From NCBI GenBank assembly GCA_030537145.1, contig JAUNON010000014.1:1-56682 (forward strand): DNA of 56,682 nt. Direction: 5' to 3'. The translations under genes were made by a program, and so were the position numbers. This document shows, in pieces, positions 8,612-16,531 of this stretch (within the stretch, counting starts at the first letter, position 1; each line of letters begins with the position of its first letter). The notes under the pieces were generated by a model. That model saw only the letters and a program-made list of their open reading frames with translations. It made no database searches and was not told the origin of the DNA. Origin of the DNA: Lachnospiraceae bacterium (GTDB lineage: Bacteria > Bacillota > Clostridia > Lachnospirales > Lachnospiraceae).

Positions 8612-9172
8612 TTACACGAATGAAAAGTCTCTGTAAAAGGAGCAGCAAATCAAATTCGATATTTCCTCCGGTGTTTTAGGAATATCTTCGATTAACCATT
8701 GGCTGATTAAAGTGTATATGCCAACCGAAAAAAAGCTGTTGAACAGGCGTAAAGTATCATCATCAACAGGCGCTCCTTTGTACAGGATTTTTCTTTTTCC
8801 CACAAAATCATCACAGAGTTCCTGAAAAGTTTTTGAGATACCATCATTTGTGTTGTTTCTGATCAGCAGCTTTGCCATATCCGAATGAGTATATATGAAT
8901 CGGCATAATTGTACGATTTCATCGTACAGATCATGGGATGTGTTCAAAGACAAGGAGAACTTACGAAAATCCTTTATATAATCGGAGGCAATTTCCATAA
9001 GGACATCGTTCGGCGTTTCGTAATGTCTGTAAAATGTGGTGCGGTTGATCTCGGCCTCATGGCACAACTCGCTGATACTTATCTTGGTGATATTCTTTTT
9101 TTGCAGAAGTCTTAACAGGCTTGCTTTTAAGAGACGCTTTGAGATAGCGACTCTTTGGTTTTCCTTCGGCAT
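8612..9172 (-). CDS. TetR/AcrR-family transcriptional regulator
   Basis: A 186-residue repressor-type protein. The N-terminal TetR DNA-binding domain spans about residues 8-55 (SISELCHEAEINRTTFYRHYE contains the HTH). The rest is an all-helical ligand or dimer domain with no recognisable ligand signature. It is divergent from the HdeD-like gene, and the 194-bp space between them holds two dyads suitable for a TetR operator. It therefore probably controls itself and the HdeD-like gene. It converges with hflX. Confidence 0.9.
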   Translation of the reverse strand: MPKENQRVAISKRLLKASLLRLLQKKNITKISISELCHEAEINRTTFYRHYETPNDVLMEIASDYIKDFRKFSLSLNTSHDLYDEIVQLCRFIYTHSDMAKLLIRNNTNDGISKTFQELCDDFVGKRKILYKGAPVDDDTLRLFNSFFSVGIYTLISQWLIEDIPKTPEEISNLICCSFYRDFSFV

Positions 9173-9232
9173 TTTATTCTCCCTTACATATTGTGCAAAT
9201 ACGGAAACATTTTTTGGAATATTGTTGCGACC

Positions 9233-9287
9233 GCATCAATTTTGATGCATCTGACTGCTGTTAATGCAACAGTTGTTGTGGTATGAT
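9233..9287. promoter_or_regulatory. Divergent promoter region with two candidate TetR operators
   Basis: A perfect dyad GCATCAA-TT-TTGATGC occupies 9233-9248 and a second, CTGTT-AATGC-AACAG, occupies 9258-9272. A -10-like TATGAT at 9282-9287 points toward the + strand gene; a weak -35 (CTGTTA or TGTTAA) overlaps the second dyad. A third short dyad (TGATG..CATCA) follows at about 9285-9298. Repression by the adjacent TetR protein is the simplest reading, inferred from position only. Confidence 0.5.
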
Positions 9288-9366
9288 GATAACATCATGG
9301 AAAAGCAGTGTCAAGACTGACATGCTCCCATAGAACGTAAATAACATCACTTAGGAGGAAACTTTT

Positions 9367-9921
9367 ATGAAAACCGTAAAAGAAAAAGCAAATGGGATCG
9401 TTCTTTGTCTGTTTGAGCTGATCGTTGGCGTACTTCTCTTGATTAATCCTGTGGGATTTACCGCCGGAATTATCAAAGTAACCGGCATTGTGCTGATGAT
9501 ACTCGGTCTCATTGAAATTGTAAAGTATTTTAAGATGAGTGCGGAAGAAGCATCTCTTGGACAGTCACTTGTCAAGGGACTCGTTTCTGTACTGGCCGGC
9601 GGCTTTTGTACCTTTCGGACCGGTTGGTTTCTCATCACATTCCCTGTCCTTACGATCCTATATGGCGTTATTATTTTGTTAGCCGGCCTCGGAAAGGTTC
9701 AGTTGACCGTCGATCTGCTTCGCAGGAAGAACAAAAATTGGGTTTGGGCGGCGATCAATGCGGCTATCTCCATTGTCTGCGCCAGTGTCATTCTGAATAA
9801 CCCTTTTACCTCCGCAACGGTTCTTTGGGTGTTTACGGGTGCCTCTCTGATCGTAGAGGGAGTATTTGATATGATTACATTTTTTGTTAGAGGGAATTCT
9901 CAGGAAGAAAGCGATAGATGA
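9367..9921 (+). CDS. HdeD-like (DUF308) membrane protein
   Basis: A 184-residue membrane protein with six predicted helices arranged as two similar halves (about 10-30, 33-53, 65-85 and 88-108, then 120-140 and 145-170). Gly-rich segments such as VTGIVLMILGLIEIVKYF are typical of the HdeD/DUF308 family, which is linked to acid resistance in enterobacteria but of unknown function in Firmicutes. The ribosome site TAGGAGGA is ideally placed. Its regulator is probably the divergent TetR protein. It is not followed by an obvious terminator, and the GH79-like gene begins 128 bp later. Confidence 0.8.
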   Translation: MKTVKEKANGIVLCLFELIVGVLLLINPVGFTAGIIKVTGIVLMILGLIEIVKYFKMSAEEASLGQSLVKGLVSVLAGGFCTFRTGWFLITFPVLTILYGVIILLAGLGKVQLTVDLLRRKNKNWVWAAINAAISIVCASVILNNPFTSATVLWVFTGASLIVEGVFDMITFFVRGNSQEESDR

Positions 9922-10049
9922 AAGCAGAGGGGAATTCTTGCGATAAAATCGGCGCCAGGGGATGCCGCCGTATGTTCCTTTGCTGACGGCAGCACACCGG
10001 CTGTTTTGGGGAAATGTGAATTGAGATTTGCATAAGGGGGTGTTAAACC

Positions 10050-11584
10050 ATGAACGACACAAACGAAAAGGTAAATGGGACAATTTTGCTGAATGCGGAT
10101 GACTGCCTGTTACTTCGTGATATGGATGAACGTCTGGTGTCTTATAACATTGAGATGACCGAAATTACAGGCGGCACCTTTTGGAAGGAGTATACACCGG
10201 GCCAGATTGCGGGGACAGAGGAATTCCCACCGCTTACAAACCTGGAGGATGTGACGGCTATGGGAGAGCTGATGCAGTATTATCCACCGATTGACCTTTC
10301 TAACGAACGCCTGCGGGAGCTGGCCAAAAAATTAGGCCCGGCATGGATTCGGGTTTCCGGCACCTGGGCGACAAAGACCTATTACGATTTTGATGGATCT
10401 GCCAATGGGAAAGTGCCGGACGGATATGCCAGCGTCCTGACACGGGAACAGTGGACCGCGTTCTGGATTTTGTAAGCTATGTAGGCGGAAAGCTTTTGGT
10501 TTCGGTCAGCAACTGCGAGGGAGATCACCCGGATGGAGGGCCTCTTTCCTTGACCCAGGCAAAAAAGTTGTTTGCATTCAGCCATGCATACGGCGTGGAG
10601 ATTGATGCCATCGAATTTATGAACGAGCCGAATATGATGGATATGTCCGGCGCACCGGCGGGATATACCCCTGCGGACTATGCGAGGGATCAGGACATCC
10701 TGTACACCTGGGTGCGGGAGCATTATCCGGAGTGTCTGCTGGTAGGGCCCTGCACCACGGGCGATCCCAGCCTTGCCGGTCCGGAAAGCAAGGGCTTTGG
10801 AGCCGGGATCGGAAGTCTTGCCAAAACCTGTACGACACAGGAGCTGCTGGAGGGCACGAAAGTAAAGCTGGATGTGTTCAGCTACCACTATTACAACGGT
10901 ATCTCGGAAAGAATGGCGTCTGTTATGCCGGACGCCCATTGGGACGCCAAGCTTGCTCACAGCGATGCATACCTGGCGGTTGCCTCCGATTATGCAAAAG
11001 CGCATGTGCCTTTGAGAGATCAGTTTGTTCCGGACGGTCAGATGTGGGTGACAGAATCCGGCGATGCCGGAGGCGGAGGCGATACCTGGGCCTCTACCTA
11101 TTTGGACGTTCTGCGCACACTCAATGAGCTGGGGAGCTTTTGCGAAATAACAGACGGTGTCATTTTCCATAATACGCTGGCTTCCTCGGACTATGGCTTT
11201 TTGGAGCACGGCAGCTTCCGGCCCCGTCCGAACTACTTTGCCGTTCTGCTTTGGAACCGGCTGATGGGAACAACGGTATACGGCTGCAGTGTGCCCAAGC
11301 GTGAAGGGGTGCATATCTACTGCCACTCCCGCCGGGACCGAAAGCCGGGCGTTGTGTATTTGCTCATCAACAATTCCCTGATCGATGCCGTCCCCGTGGA
11401 ACTCCCAGAGGAGGCCCAGCGCTATACTTTGAGTGCCAAGACCATGCGTTCTTCAGTCATGCAGCTGAACGGGAAAGATCTATCGGTATCCGGGATTTGT
11501 GAGATACCAGAGCTTGTGCCGGAGAGACAGGAGGCAGGGATTGTCTCGCTTGCCCCCGGAAGCTGTACGTTTTTTGTAATATAA
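10050..11584 (+). pseudogene. GH79-like glycosidase (heparanase/beta-glucuronidase type), frameshifted
   Basis: Two adjacent reading frames make one enzyme: 10050-10475 encodes the N-terminal part (LGPAWIRVSGTWATKTYYDF, typical of GH79/heparanase), and the frame from about 10451 to 11584 continues LDFVSYVGGKLLVSVSNCEG. The acid/base motif FMNEPN is at about 10617-10634 and the nucleophile motif WVTESG at about 11046-11063. A beta-sandwich C-terminal domain follows. A single-base loss between about 10452 and 10460 restores WT(A/R)(F/V)LDF when corrected, so the break is one nucleotide. Both catalytic glutamates lie in the second frame, which lacks its own good start. No signal peptide is seen, so the substrate would be an imported glycuronide. 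A ribosome site AAGGGGG precedes 10050. Confidence 0.75.
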
Positions 11585-11640
11585 ATCAATCTGCGCCGTA
11601 CGGTCTGGAAGAATTGTTTTTTAGAAATTCCTGATACAGC

Positions 11641-11681
11641 AAAAAGGGCTGCCGCAAAATCGATTTGCGGCAGCCTTTTTC
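11641..11681. terminator. Bidirectional intrinsic terminator (family D hairpin)
   Basis: AAAAAGGGCTGCCGCAAA and TTTGCGGCAGCCTTTTT pair across a short ATCGA-type loop, giving A- and T-runs on both sides. It serves the convergent GH79-like gene and cspA. Its GGCTGCCGCAAAAT arm recurs in three other hairpins in the window. Confidence 0.85.
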
Positions 11682-11701
11682 ACTTCGTGGTTCTTCAGAT
11701 A

Positions 11702-11902
11702 TTAGCATTTAACTACGTTAGCAGCCTGCATTCCGCGGGCGCCCTCGGTTAAATCATAAGTAACGGCCTGACCTTCTTCCAAAGTCTTGAATCCTTCGCC
11801 CTGGATCGCTGAGAAATGTACAAATACATCTGCTCCGTCTTCGCCGGTGATAAATCCGTATCCTTTTTCTGCATTAAACCATTTTACTGTACCTTTGTTC
11901 AT
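11702..11902 (-). CDS. cspA: Cold-shock protein (CspA family)
   Basis: A 66-residue single cold-shock domain, an RNA chaperone that melts secondary structure. RNP1 is KGYGFI and RNP2 is VFVHF, on the usual OB fold ([18 protein letters not shown] start). The start at 11902 is chosen because GGAGGT lies 8 nt upstream; the in-frame GTG/ATG further up would include the ribosome site. It has a consensus promoter and a leader of about 137 nt. The family is often induced through the leader RNA on temperature drop. Confidence 0.97.
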   Translation of the reverse strand: MNKGTVKWFNAEKGYGFITGEDGADVFVHFSAIQGEGFKTLEEGQAVTYDLTEGARGMQAANVVKC

Positions 11903-12039
11903 CACGGGTACCTCCATTTAGATTATGAAAATTTGTTTTGATTTGGGTAATAAAAACCACTAGCAATACAGATTACAAGGCGCTGATTTCATAATCAAAA
12001 TAGCTACGTGATATCTTACAACCGTCAATCTTTATTTGC
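11903..12039 (-). promoter_or_regulatory. Structured 5' leader of cspA
   Basis: From the predicted transcription start (about 12039) to the cspA ATG there are about 137 untranslated bases. Perfect 10-bp arms GATTATGAAA (11921-11930) and TTTCATAATC (11987-11996) enclose about 56 nt. The proximal arm sits just upstream of the ribosome site. Long structured leaders are the rule in cold-shock genes; a thermosensor role here is inferred. Confidence 0.55.
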
Positions 12040-12045
12040 CCCTAA

Positions 12046-12074
12046 ATTATATGCTTTGGCAGGTCATCTGTCAA
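12046..12074 (-). promoter_or_regulatory. Consensus sigma-A promoter of cspA
   Basis: On the minus strand TTGACA (12074-12069) and TATAAT (12051-12046) are both perfect hexamers with the ideal 17-bp spacing. This is the strongest promoter in the window and fits an abundant protein. Confidence 0.92.
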
Positions 12075-12111
12075 GGGGAAAATAGCAATTTCACCCTGCT
12101 GATCGTGCTTT

Positions 12112-12160
12112 CGTTGCTGCTCGCTCCGTTCACAGTAACGAGCCAAAATTCATTCCAGAT
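12112..12160. repeat. Repeat family C, copy 1
   Basis: This stretch and 29649-29698 share a CTC(C/T)GTTCACAGTA core, a preceding GTT(G/A)CTG and a downstream TTCATTCC(C)AG, about 70% identity over 49 bases by eye. It lies in the gap between cspA and the trigger-like lipoprotein. Otherwise I see no gene in 12075-12236. Confidence 0.4.
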
Positions 12161-12214
12161 TGCCTGCGGCAATGGAAGTTTGACTTGTAAGTCTCGGGAT
12201 AGTGCCGTGTGAAA

Positions 12215-12235
12215 CGTAACTGCTTTTCAGTTACG
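12215..12235 (-). terminator. Hairpin directly after the lipoprotein stop
   Basis: CGTAACTG and CAGTTACG (8-bp arms, 5-nt loop) lie one base beyond the stop codon on the minus strand. Only a short TTTC follows, so it may protect the 3' end or terminate weakly. Confidence 0.45.
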
Positions 12236-12236
12236 G

Positions 12237-13445
12237 TCAGGCATCCGTTTCTTCCAGAGCAAGCATGGTTTCCAGCTCCGTTTCAGAAGCTTCGGAGTCA
12301 TCGCCGTAATAGGTGTCCTCTATTCCCAGGTCGTCTCCATCCTGACCGGCATCCGCCTCATAGATGGAGCCGTTGTTCATCAGGAAGGTGCTGACCTTAT
12401 CCTCATAGAGCATCCACATCACAGTTTCTTTTCCCAGATCGGCTTCAAAGGAATCCGCATCCTCATAGTTATAGTAGGCATACTGGTCATTCAGGTAAAC
12501 GGCGTACTCTCCCGTAGTAACGGAAAGCTGTTCCTTCTGACAGAGTGCGCTGATGAACAGGCGCCGGTTTACCTCGTCCATTGCTTCACTTTCGATATCC
12601 TCATCGGTCATGTCAAAGGCTTCGTAAAGCTCGTCCAGATCCATGCCGTATTCGGAAGCAAAGGCCGCATAGCCGGAGGTAACAGCAGATTTACAGGTAT
12701 CATAGAGCTTATCCGGATAGCCGCTGAACTCGCAGACGGACAGAGCTGCAAGAATGGCATTTTCCTTGGCTTCGGCATTGCTCTGGTCCTCATAGTTGGC
12801 AAGCAGGATTTCACGGACAGAAGCCTCGTAGTCCTCCTTGGAATCGAAGCCCAGCGTATTTTTCACGAAATCATCATCGTAGTCCGGAAGAATCATTTCC
12901 TCTACCATTTTTATAGTGACTTCGAAATTCAGGGTCTTTCCGATCCATTCCTCGTACCAGCTATCCTCATCAAAGGAGCAGGAGAAGGTTTTCGTATCGC
13001 CGACCTTGCAGTTTTCAAGCTGTGCATCGAAATCCTCACCGAACTCCTGGGAGCCAAGGTCAATGGCATAATCCTGTTCATCCAATACAGGAGTGTCCTC
13101 CCCTTCCATGGTAGCCTTCAGATCCACCGTCAGGCAGTCGCCGGACTGGGAAGCCCGGTCCACCTTCTGGAAGGTGATATAGCTGTAACGCTCGTTATCA
13201 ATTTCCATTTCTACTTCACTGTCGGAGACCTGGTAGACAGGTTTTTCAATATCCAGTCCCTTATAATTTCCCAGCGTTACGTATTGATCCGCATTATCGA
13301 TCAGATAGCCGGAAATTTCCTTATCAACATCCTCGGCGACAGCCGAATCTTCCGCTGTATCAGAGGTGGTATCCTCCTTTTTGCCGCATCCAAAACTGAA
13401 AATGACCAGAAGGCCAGCTAATAAAAGAAGAGATTTCTTTTTCAT
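12237..13445 (-). CDS. Exported trigger factor-like lipoprotein (chaperone/PPIase fold)
   Basis: A 402-residue lipoprotein. The signal peptide ends in the lipobox SFGC at about residue 20, followed by an Asp/Glu/Ser/Thr-rich linker. From about residue 50 it matches trigger factor organisation: an FKBP-like domain with GDCLTVDLKATMEGE and a conserved LGSQEFGEDFDAQLENCKVGD stretch, then helical arms (DDDFVKNTLGFDSKEDYEASV is typical of the trigger factor C domain). The ribosome-docking N-terminal domain is absent and replaced by the signal peptide. It probably assists folding outside the membrane. The tail is very acidic. A ribosome site AAAGGA precedes the ATG. Specific clients are unknown. 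Confidence 0.82.
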   Translation of the reverse strand: MKKKSLLLLAGLLVIFSFGCGKKEDTTSDTAEDSAVAEDVDKEISGYLIDNADQYVTLGNYKGLDIEKPVYQVSDSEVEMEIDNERYSYITFQKVDRASQSGDCLTVDLKATMEGEDTPVLDEQDYAIDLGSQEFGEDFDAQLENCKVGDTKTFSCSFDEDSWYEEWIGKTLNFEVTIKMVEEMILPDYDDDFVKNTLGFDSKEDYEASVREILLANYEDQSNAEAKENAILAALSVCEFSGYPDKLYDTCKSAVTSGYAAFASEYGMDLDELYEAFDMTDEDIESEAMDEVNRRLFISALCQKEQLSVTTGEYAVYLNDQYAYYNYEDADSFEADLGKETVMWMLYEDKVSTFLMNNGSIYEADAGQDGDDLGIEDTYYGDDSEASETELETMLALEETDA

Positions 13446-13542
13446 AATTTGTCCTTTCCTTTTGTAATGATTGCCGTATTATTGTTCTTATCATATCATT
13501 TTTAAATGAAACTGTAAATTCAAAAATGACGGCTAAATTTCT

Positions 13543-13599
13543 GTAACAGTTCAGCCCAGGGCTTTGCAGCCAGTGCAAAGCCCTGGGCTGAACTGTTAC
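13543..13599. repeat. Repeat family B, copy 1: perfect long palindrome
   Basis: Two perfectly complementary 26-base arms (13543-13568 and 13574-13599, starting GTAACAGTTCAGCC) flank the loop GCCAG. It lies between the divergent lipoprotein and cca promoters and has no T-tract. The same arm recurs at 51343 with the loop inverted. Confidence 0.9.
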
Positions 13600-13628
13600 C
13601 AATTTCTACATTATGATACCGAATAAAT

Positions 13629-13657
13629 GTGACAGAAATATGAAAACATGATACAAT
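13629..13657 (+). promoter_or_regulatory. Sigma-A promoter for cca
   Basis: GTGACA (13629-13634) and TACAAT (13652-13657) with a 17-bp spacer, 45 bp before the cca start. It is just downstream of the family B palindrome. Confidence 0.65.
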
Positions 13658-13702
13658 GTTCGAAAAGGGCTCTGCCTGGAAGAATACGAGTTAGGGGACA
13701 GA

Positions 13703-15076
13703 ATGGGAATGAGGATCAGACTTCCGGAAAAAGTAAGGACCATATTGGGACAGTTGGCGGCTCATGGATATGAGGGATATGCGGTGGGCGGCTGCGTGCG
13801 GGATTCGCTTTTGGGGCGTATGCCTAATGATTGGGATATTACCACCTCCGCTTCCCCCACGCAGGTGAAGGAGCTGTTTTCACACACCTTTGATACGGGA
13901 ATTGAACATGGTACAGTTACGGTACTGCTGGGCACGGAAGGGTTTGAGGTGACTACGTACCGCATTGATGGAGAGTATGCGGACAGCCGCCATCCCAGGG
14001 AGGTACGGTTTACGTCCAGTCTGCGGGAGGATCTGCGGCGAAGAGATTTTACCATCAATGCTATGGCGTACAGTGAAAGCGCCGGGCTGGTGGATCTGTT
14101 TGGCGGCGTGCAGGATCTGGAAAGGGGTGTGATCCGCTGCGTAGGGGAGGCGGAGGAACGCTTTGGAGAGGATGCGCTGCGTATGCTGCGGGCAGTGCGC
14201 TTTTCTGCGCAGTTGGGATTTGAGATCGAGGAAAGGACCGCTGCCGCCATACAAAAGCTGGCGCCTGCGCTGAAGAGGATCAGTGCGGAGCGGGTGCAGG
14301 CAGAGCTGGTAAAGCTTTTGGAGTCGCCCCATCCGGATTGGCTGCGCAAAGCCTGGGAGACCGGGATTACGGCGGTGGTCCTTCCGGAATTTGACCGGAT
14401 GATGGAGCAGCCCCAGAATAATGCTCATCATATTCATTCCGTAGGGGAGCATACGCTGGAGACCCTGCGGCAGATACCGGCGGATAAAGTCCTTCGGCTG
14501 ACCATGCTGATTCACGATATGGGAAAGACGGAATGCGTTACACAGGATGAGAAGGGAATCTACCATTTCCGCGGACATGCCGCCTATAGCGCTTCCATAG
14601 GAAAAAAGGTGATGAAGCGGCTGAAATTTGACAATGAGACCACTGCTCGTGTATCCCGGCTGGTGGCGAACCATTCCCTGTATCCGGAGGCTACGCCGGA
14701 GGGAGTGCGCCGCAGTGTCCGCCAGATCGGAGAGGATCTTTTTCCGTTGTTTCTGGAGGTGAAAAAAGCGGATGTTCTGGGACAAAGCCCGGCGGTATGG
14801 CAGGCAAAGCTGGCCTATCTGGATCAGATCCGCCGGCTTTATGAGGAAATCCTGGTACGGGGCGACTGTCTTTCGCTAAAGCGGCTGGCAGTGACGGGAA
14901 ACGATCTGATCCGGGACGGAGCAAAGCCGGGCCCGGAATTGGGGAAAATACTGGAAACACTGCTGGATGAGGTTCTGGAGTGTCCGGAAAAGAATGAGAA
15001 GGAATATCTGATGGCAAGAAGCCGCTGCCTTCGGAATCAGGAAAACAGTTGCGGCAGCGGAAAATGCTGTATATAA
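13703..15076 (+). CDS. cca: CCA-adding tRNA nucleotidyltransferase with HD domain
   Basis: A 457-residue class II tRNA nucleotidyltransferase that builds or repairs the 3' CCA of tRNAs from CTP and ATP. The head domain shows GGCVRDSLLGR at about 29-39 and the metal-binding DWD at about 43-45. RRDFTINAMAY and EDALRMLRAVRFSAQLGF are the following neck motifs. A C-terminal HD domain (LIHDMGKTE at about 270) marks the subgroup with phosphohydrolase-like tail. It has its own promoter. hisS follows after 90 bp, likely in the same transcript. Confidence 0.95.
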   Translation: MGMRIRLPEKVRTILGQLAAHGYEGYAVGGCVRDSLLGRMPNDWDITTSASPTQVKELFSHTFDTGIEHGTVTVLLGTEGFEVTTYRIDGEYADSRHPREVRFTSSLREDLRRRDFTINAMAYSESAGLVDLFGGVQDLERGVIRCVGEAEERFGEDALRMLRAVRFSAQLGFEIEERTAAAIQKLAPALKRISAERVQAELVKLLESPHPDWLRKAWETGITAVVLPEFDRMMEQPQNNAHHIHSVGEHTLETLRQIPADKVLRLTMLIHDMGKTECVTQDEKGIYHFRGHAAYSASIGKKVMKRLKFDNETTARVSRLVANHSLYPEATPEGVRRSVRQIGEDLFPLFLEVKKADVLGQSPAVWQAKLAYLDQIRRLYEEILVRGDCLSLKRLAVTGNDLIRDGAKPGPELGKILETLLDEVLECPEKNEKEYLMARSRCLRNQENSCGSGKCCI

Positions 15077-15166
15077 TAACAGTCGGGTTTTGGAATAGAC
15101 ACAAAGAAAAGGAAACTGTGCGGCTGCGATGCAGTTGTGAGAAAAGAGATAAGGAGAGATAGATTT

Positions 15167-16435
15167 ATGAAATTTATATCCACACCTGTAAAGGGAATGA
15201 ACGATTTTCTGCCGGAAGAGATGCGCCTTCGGGAGCATGTGCTGGATCTGATCAAGCAGACCTATGCAACCTATGGATTTTCGCAGATTGAGACGCCGGC
15301 TATGGAGCATATTGAGAATCTGACCGGAAAGCAGGGCGGCGAGAATGAAAAACTGATTTTCAGGGTTATGAAAAGAGGGCGTGAGCTGGAAAAGGGTATG
15401 GAGACCGGAGAATTGGCAGACAGCGGGCTGCGCTACGATCTGACAGTGCCTCTGTGCCGTTACTATGCCAATCATAAAAACGATCTTCCTACTCCCCTGA
15501 AGGCGCTGCAGATGGGGAATGTGTGGCGTGCGGACAAGCCTCAGAAGGGCCGCTTCCGCCAGTTTACGCAGTGTGACATCGATATTATCGGGGACGGATC
15601 GATCATGGCAGAGATTGAGCTGATTGCAGCCACCGCTAAAATGCTGACCCGCATTTTTTCTGAAGTGGGCATCCGTGAGTTCACCGTGCACCTGAATGAC
15701 CGCCGTATCCTGAAGGCGATGGCTGCTTATGCGGGATTTACGCCGGAGCAATATGATGATGTGTTTATCCTGCTGGATAAAATGGACAAAATCGGTCTGG
15801 AAGGCGTGAAGGAAAGTCTGCTGGACAAGGAGTATGCACCGGAGGCGGTAGAAAAGTACATTTCTCTGTTCCGGGAGATTACCCCTGATTTAAAGTGCAG
15901 AGAATTTTGCGGGAAAACCTGCGCGGCATATCTGGAGGAAAAGGTGCCCGGCAATATGGATACGATTATGAACAGTGTGGCTTGTATGATTGATCCCAGC
16001 GTACGGCTGGTATTTGATCCCACTCTGGTAAGGGGAATGTCCTATTACACCGGAACGATTTTTGAGATTAGTATCGACGGCTACAATTTCTCTATTGCTG
16101 GAGGCGGCCGTTACGATGAAATGATCGGACGGTTTTTGAACCAGCCGGTTCCGGCCTGCGGCTTCTCCATTGGCTTTGAGCGAATTATTACGATTCTCAA
16201 GGACCTGGGATGGAAGGAAGAGGACGGCGGCAAAAAACGCATCGCTTTTCTGGTGGACGAAAAATCTGCTTCGGAAAAGCTTCTGGAGGTGTTTAAAAAA
16301 GCGACCCTGCTCAGGGACGAAGGAAGCATTGTTACCGTACAGCCGTTGAAAAAGAATGCAAAATTCCAGATTGAAACACTGGAGAAAAACGGCTATACGG
16401 AAATCAAAAAGGTATATTCGGATACGGAGCTGTAA
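15167..16435 (+). CDS. hisS: Histidyl-tRNA synthetase, archaeal/eukaryotic-like subtype
   Basis: A 422-residue class II synthetase that charges tRNA-His. Motif 2 is GRFRQFTQCDIDIIG (about 126-140). The histidine-binding loop is LVRGMSYYTGTIFE (about 287-300), and AGGGRYDEMIG with GFSIGFERI forms motif 3. LTGKQGGENEKLIF and LRYDLTVPLCRYYAN resemble the archaeal/eukaryotic-like HisRS branch rather than the Escherichia coli type. The anticodon-binding domain is at the C terminus. Start 15167 is set by AAGGAG 10 nt upstream, 10 residues inside the longest frame. HisZ is unlikely because all catalytic motifs are intact. Confidence 0.9.
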   Translation: MKFISTPVKGMNDFLPEEMRLREHVLDLIKQTYATYGFSQIETPAMEHIENLTGKQGGENEKLIFRVMKRGRELEKGMETGELADSGLRYDLTVPLCRYYANHKNDLPTPLKALQMGNVWRADKPQKGRFRQFTQCDIDIIGDGSIMAEIELIAATAKMLTRIFSEVGIREFTVHLNDRRILKAMAAYAGFTPEQYDDVFILLDKMDKIGLEGVKESLLDKEYAPEAVEKYISLFREITPDLKCREFCGKTCAAYLEEKVPGNMDTIMNSVACMIDPSVRLVFDPTLVRGMSYYTGTIFEISIDGYNFSIAGGGRYDEMIGRFLNQPVPACGFSIGFERIITILKDLGWKEEDGGKKRIAFLVDEKSASEKLLEVFKKATLLRDEGSIVTVQPLKKNAKFQIETLEKNGYTEIKKVYSDTEL

Positions 16436-16531
16436 TTTCAGAAAGCATCTTTGGAGGCCTGCCTGCTTTTTCTGTCATAACCCTTTCCTTTTCCTCATAG
16501 ATTAGAGGGAGCATGGAAAGGGGGACGCCGG

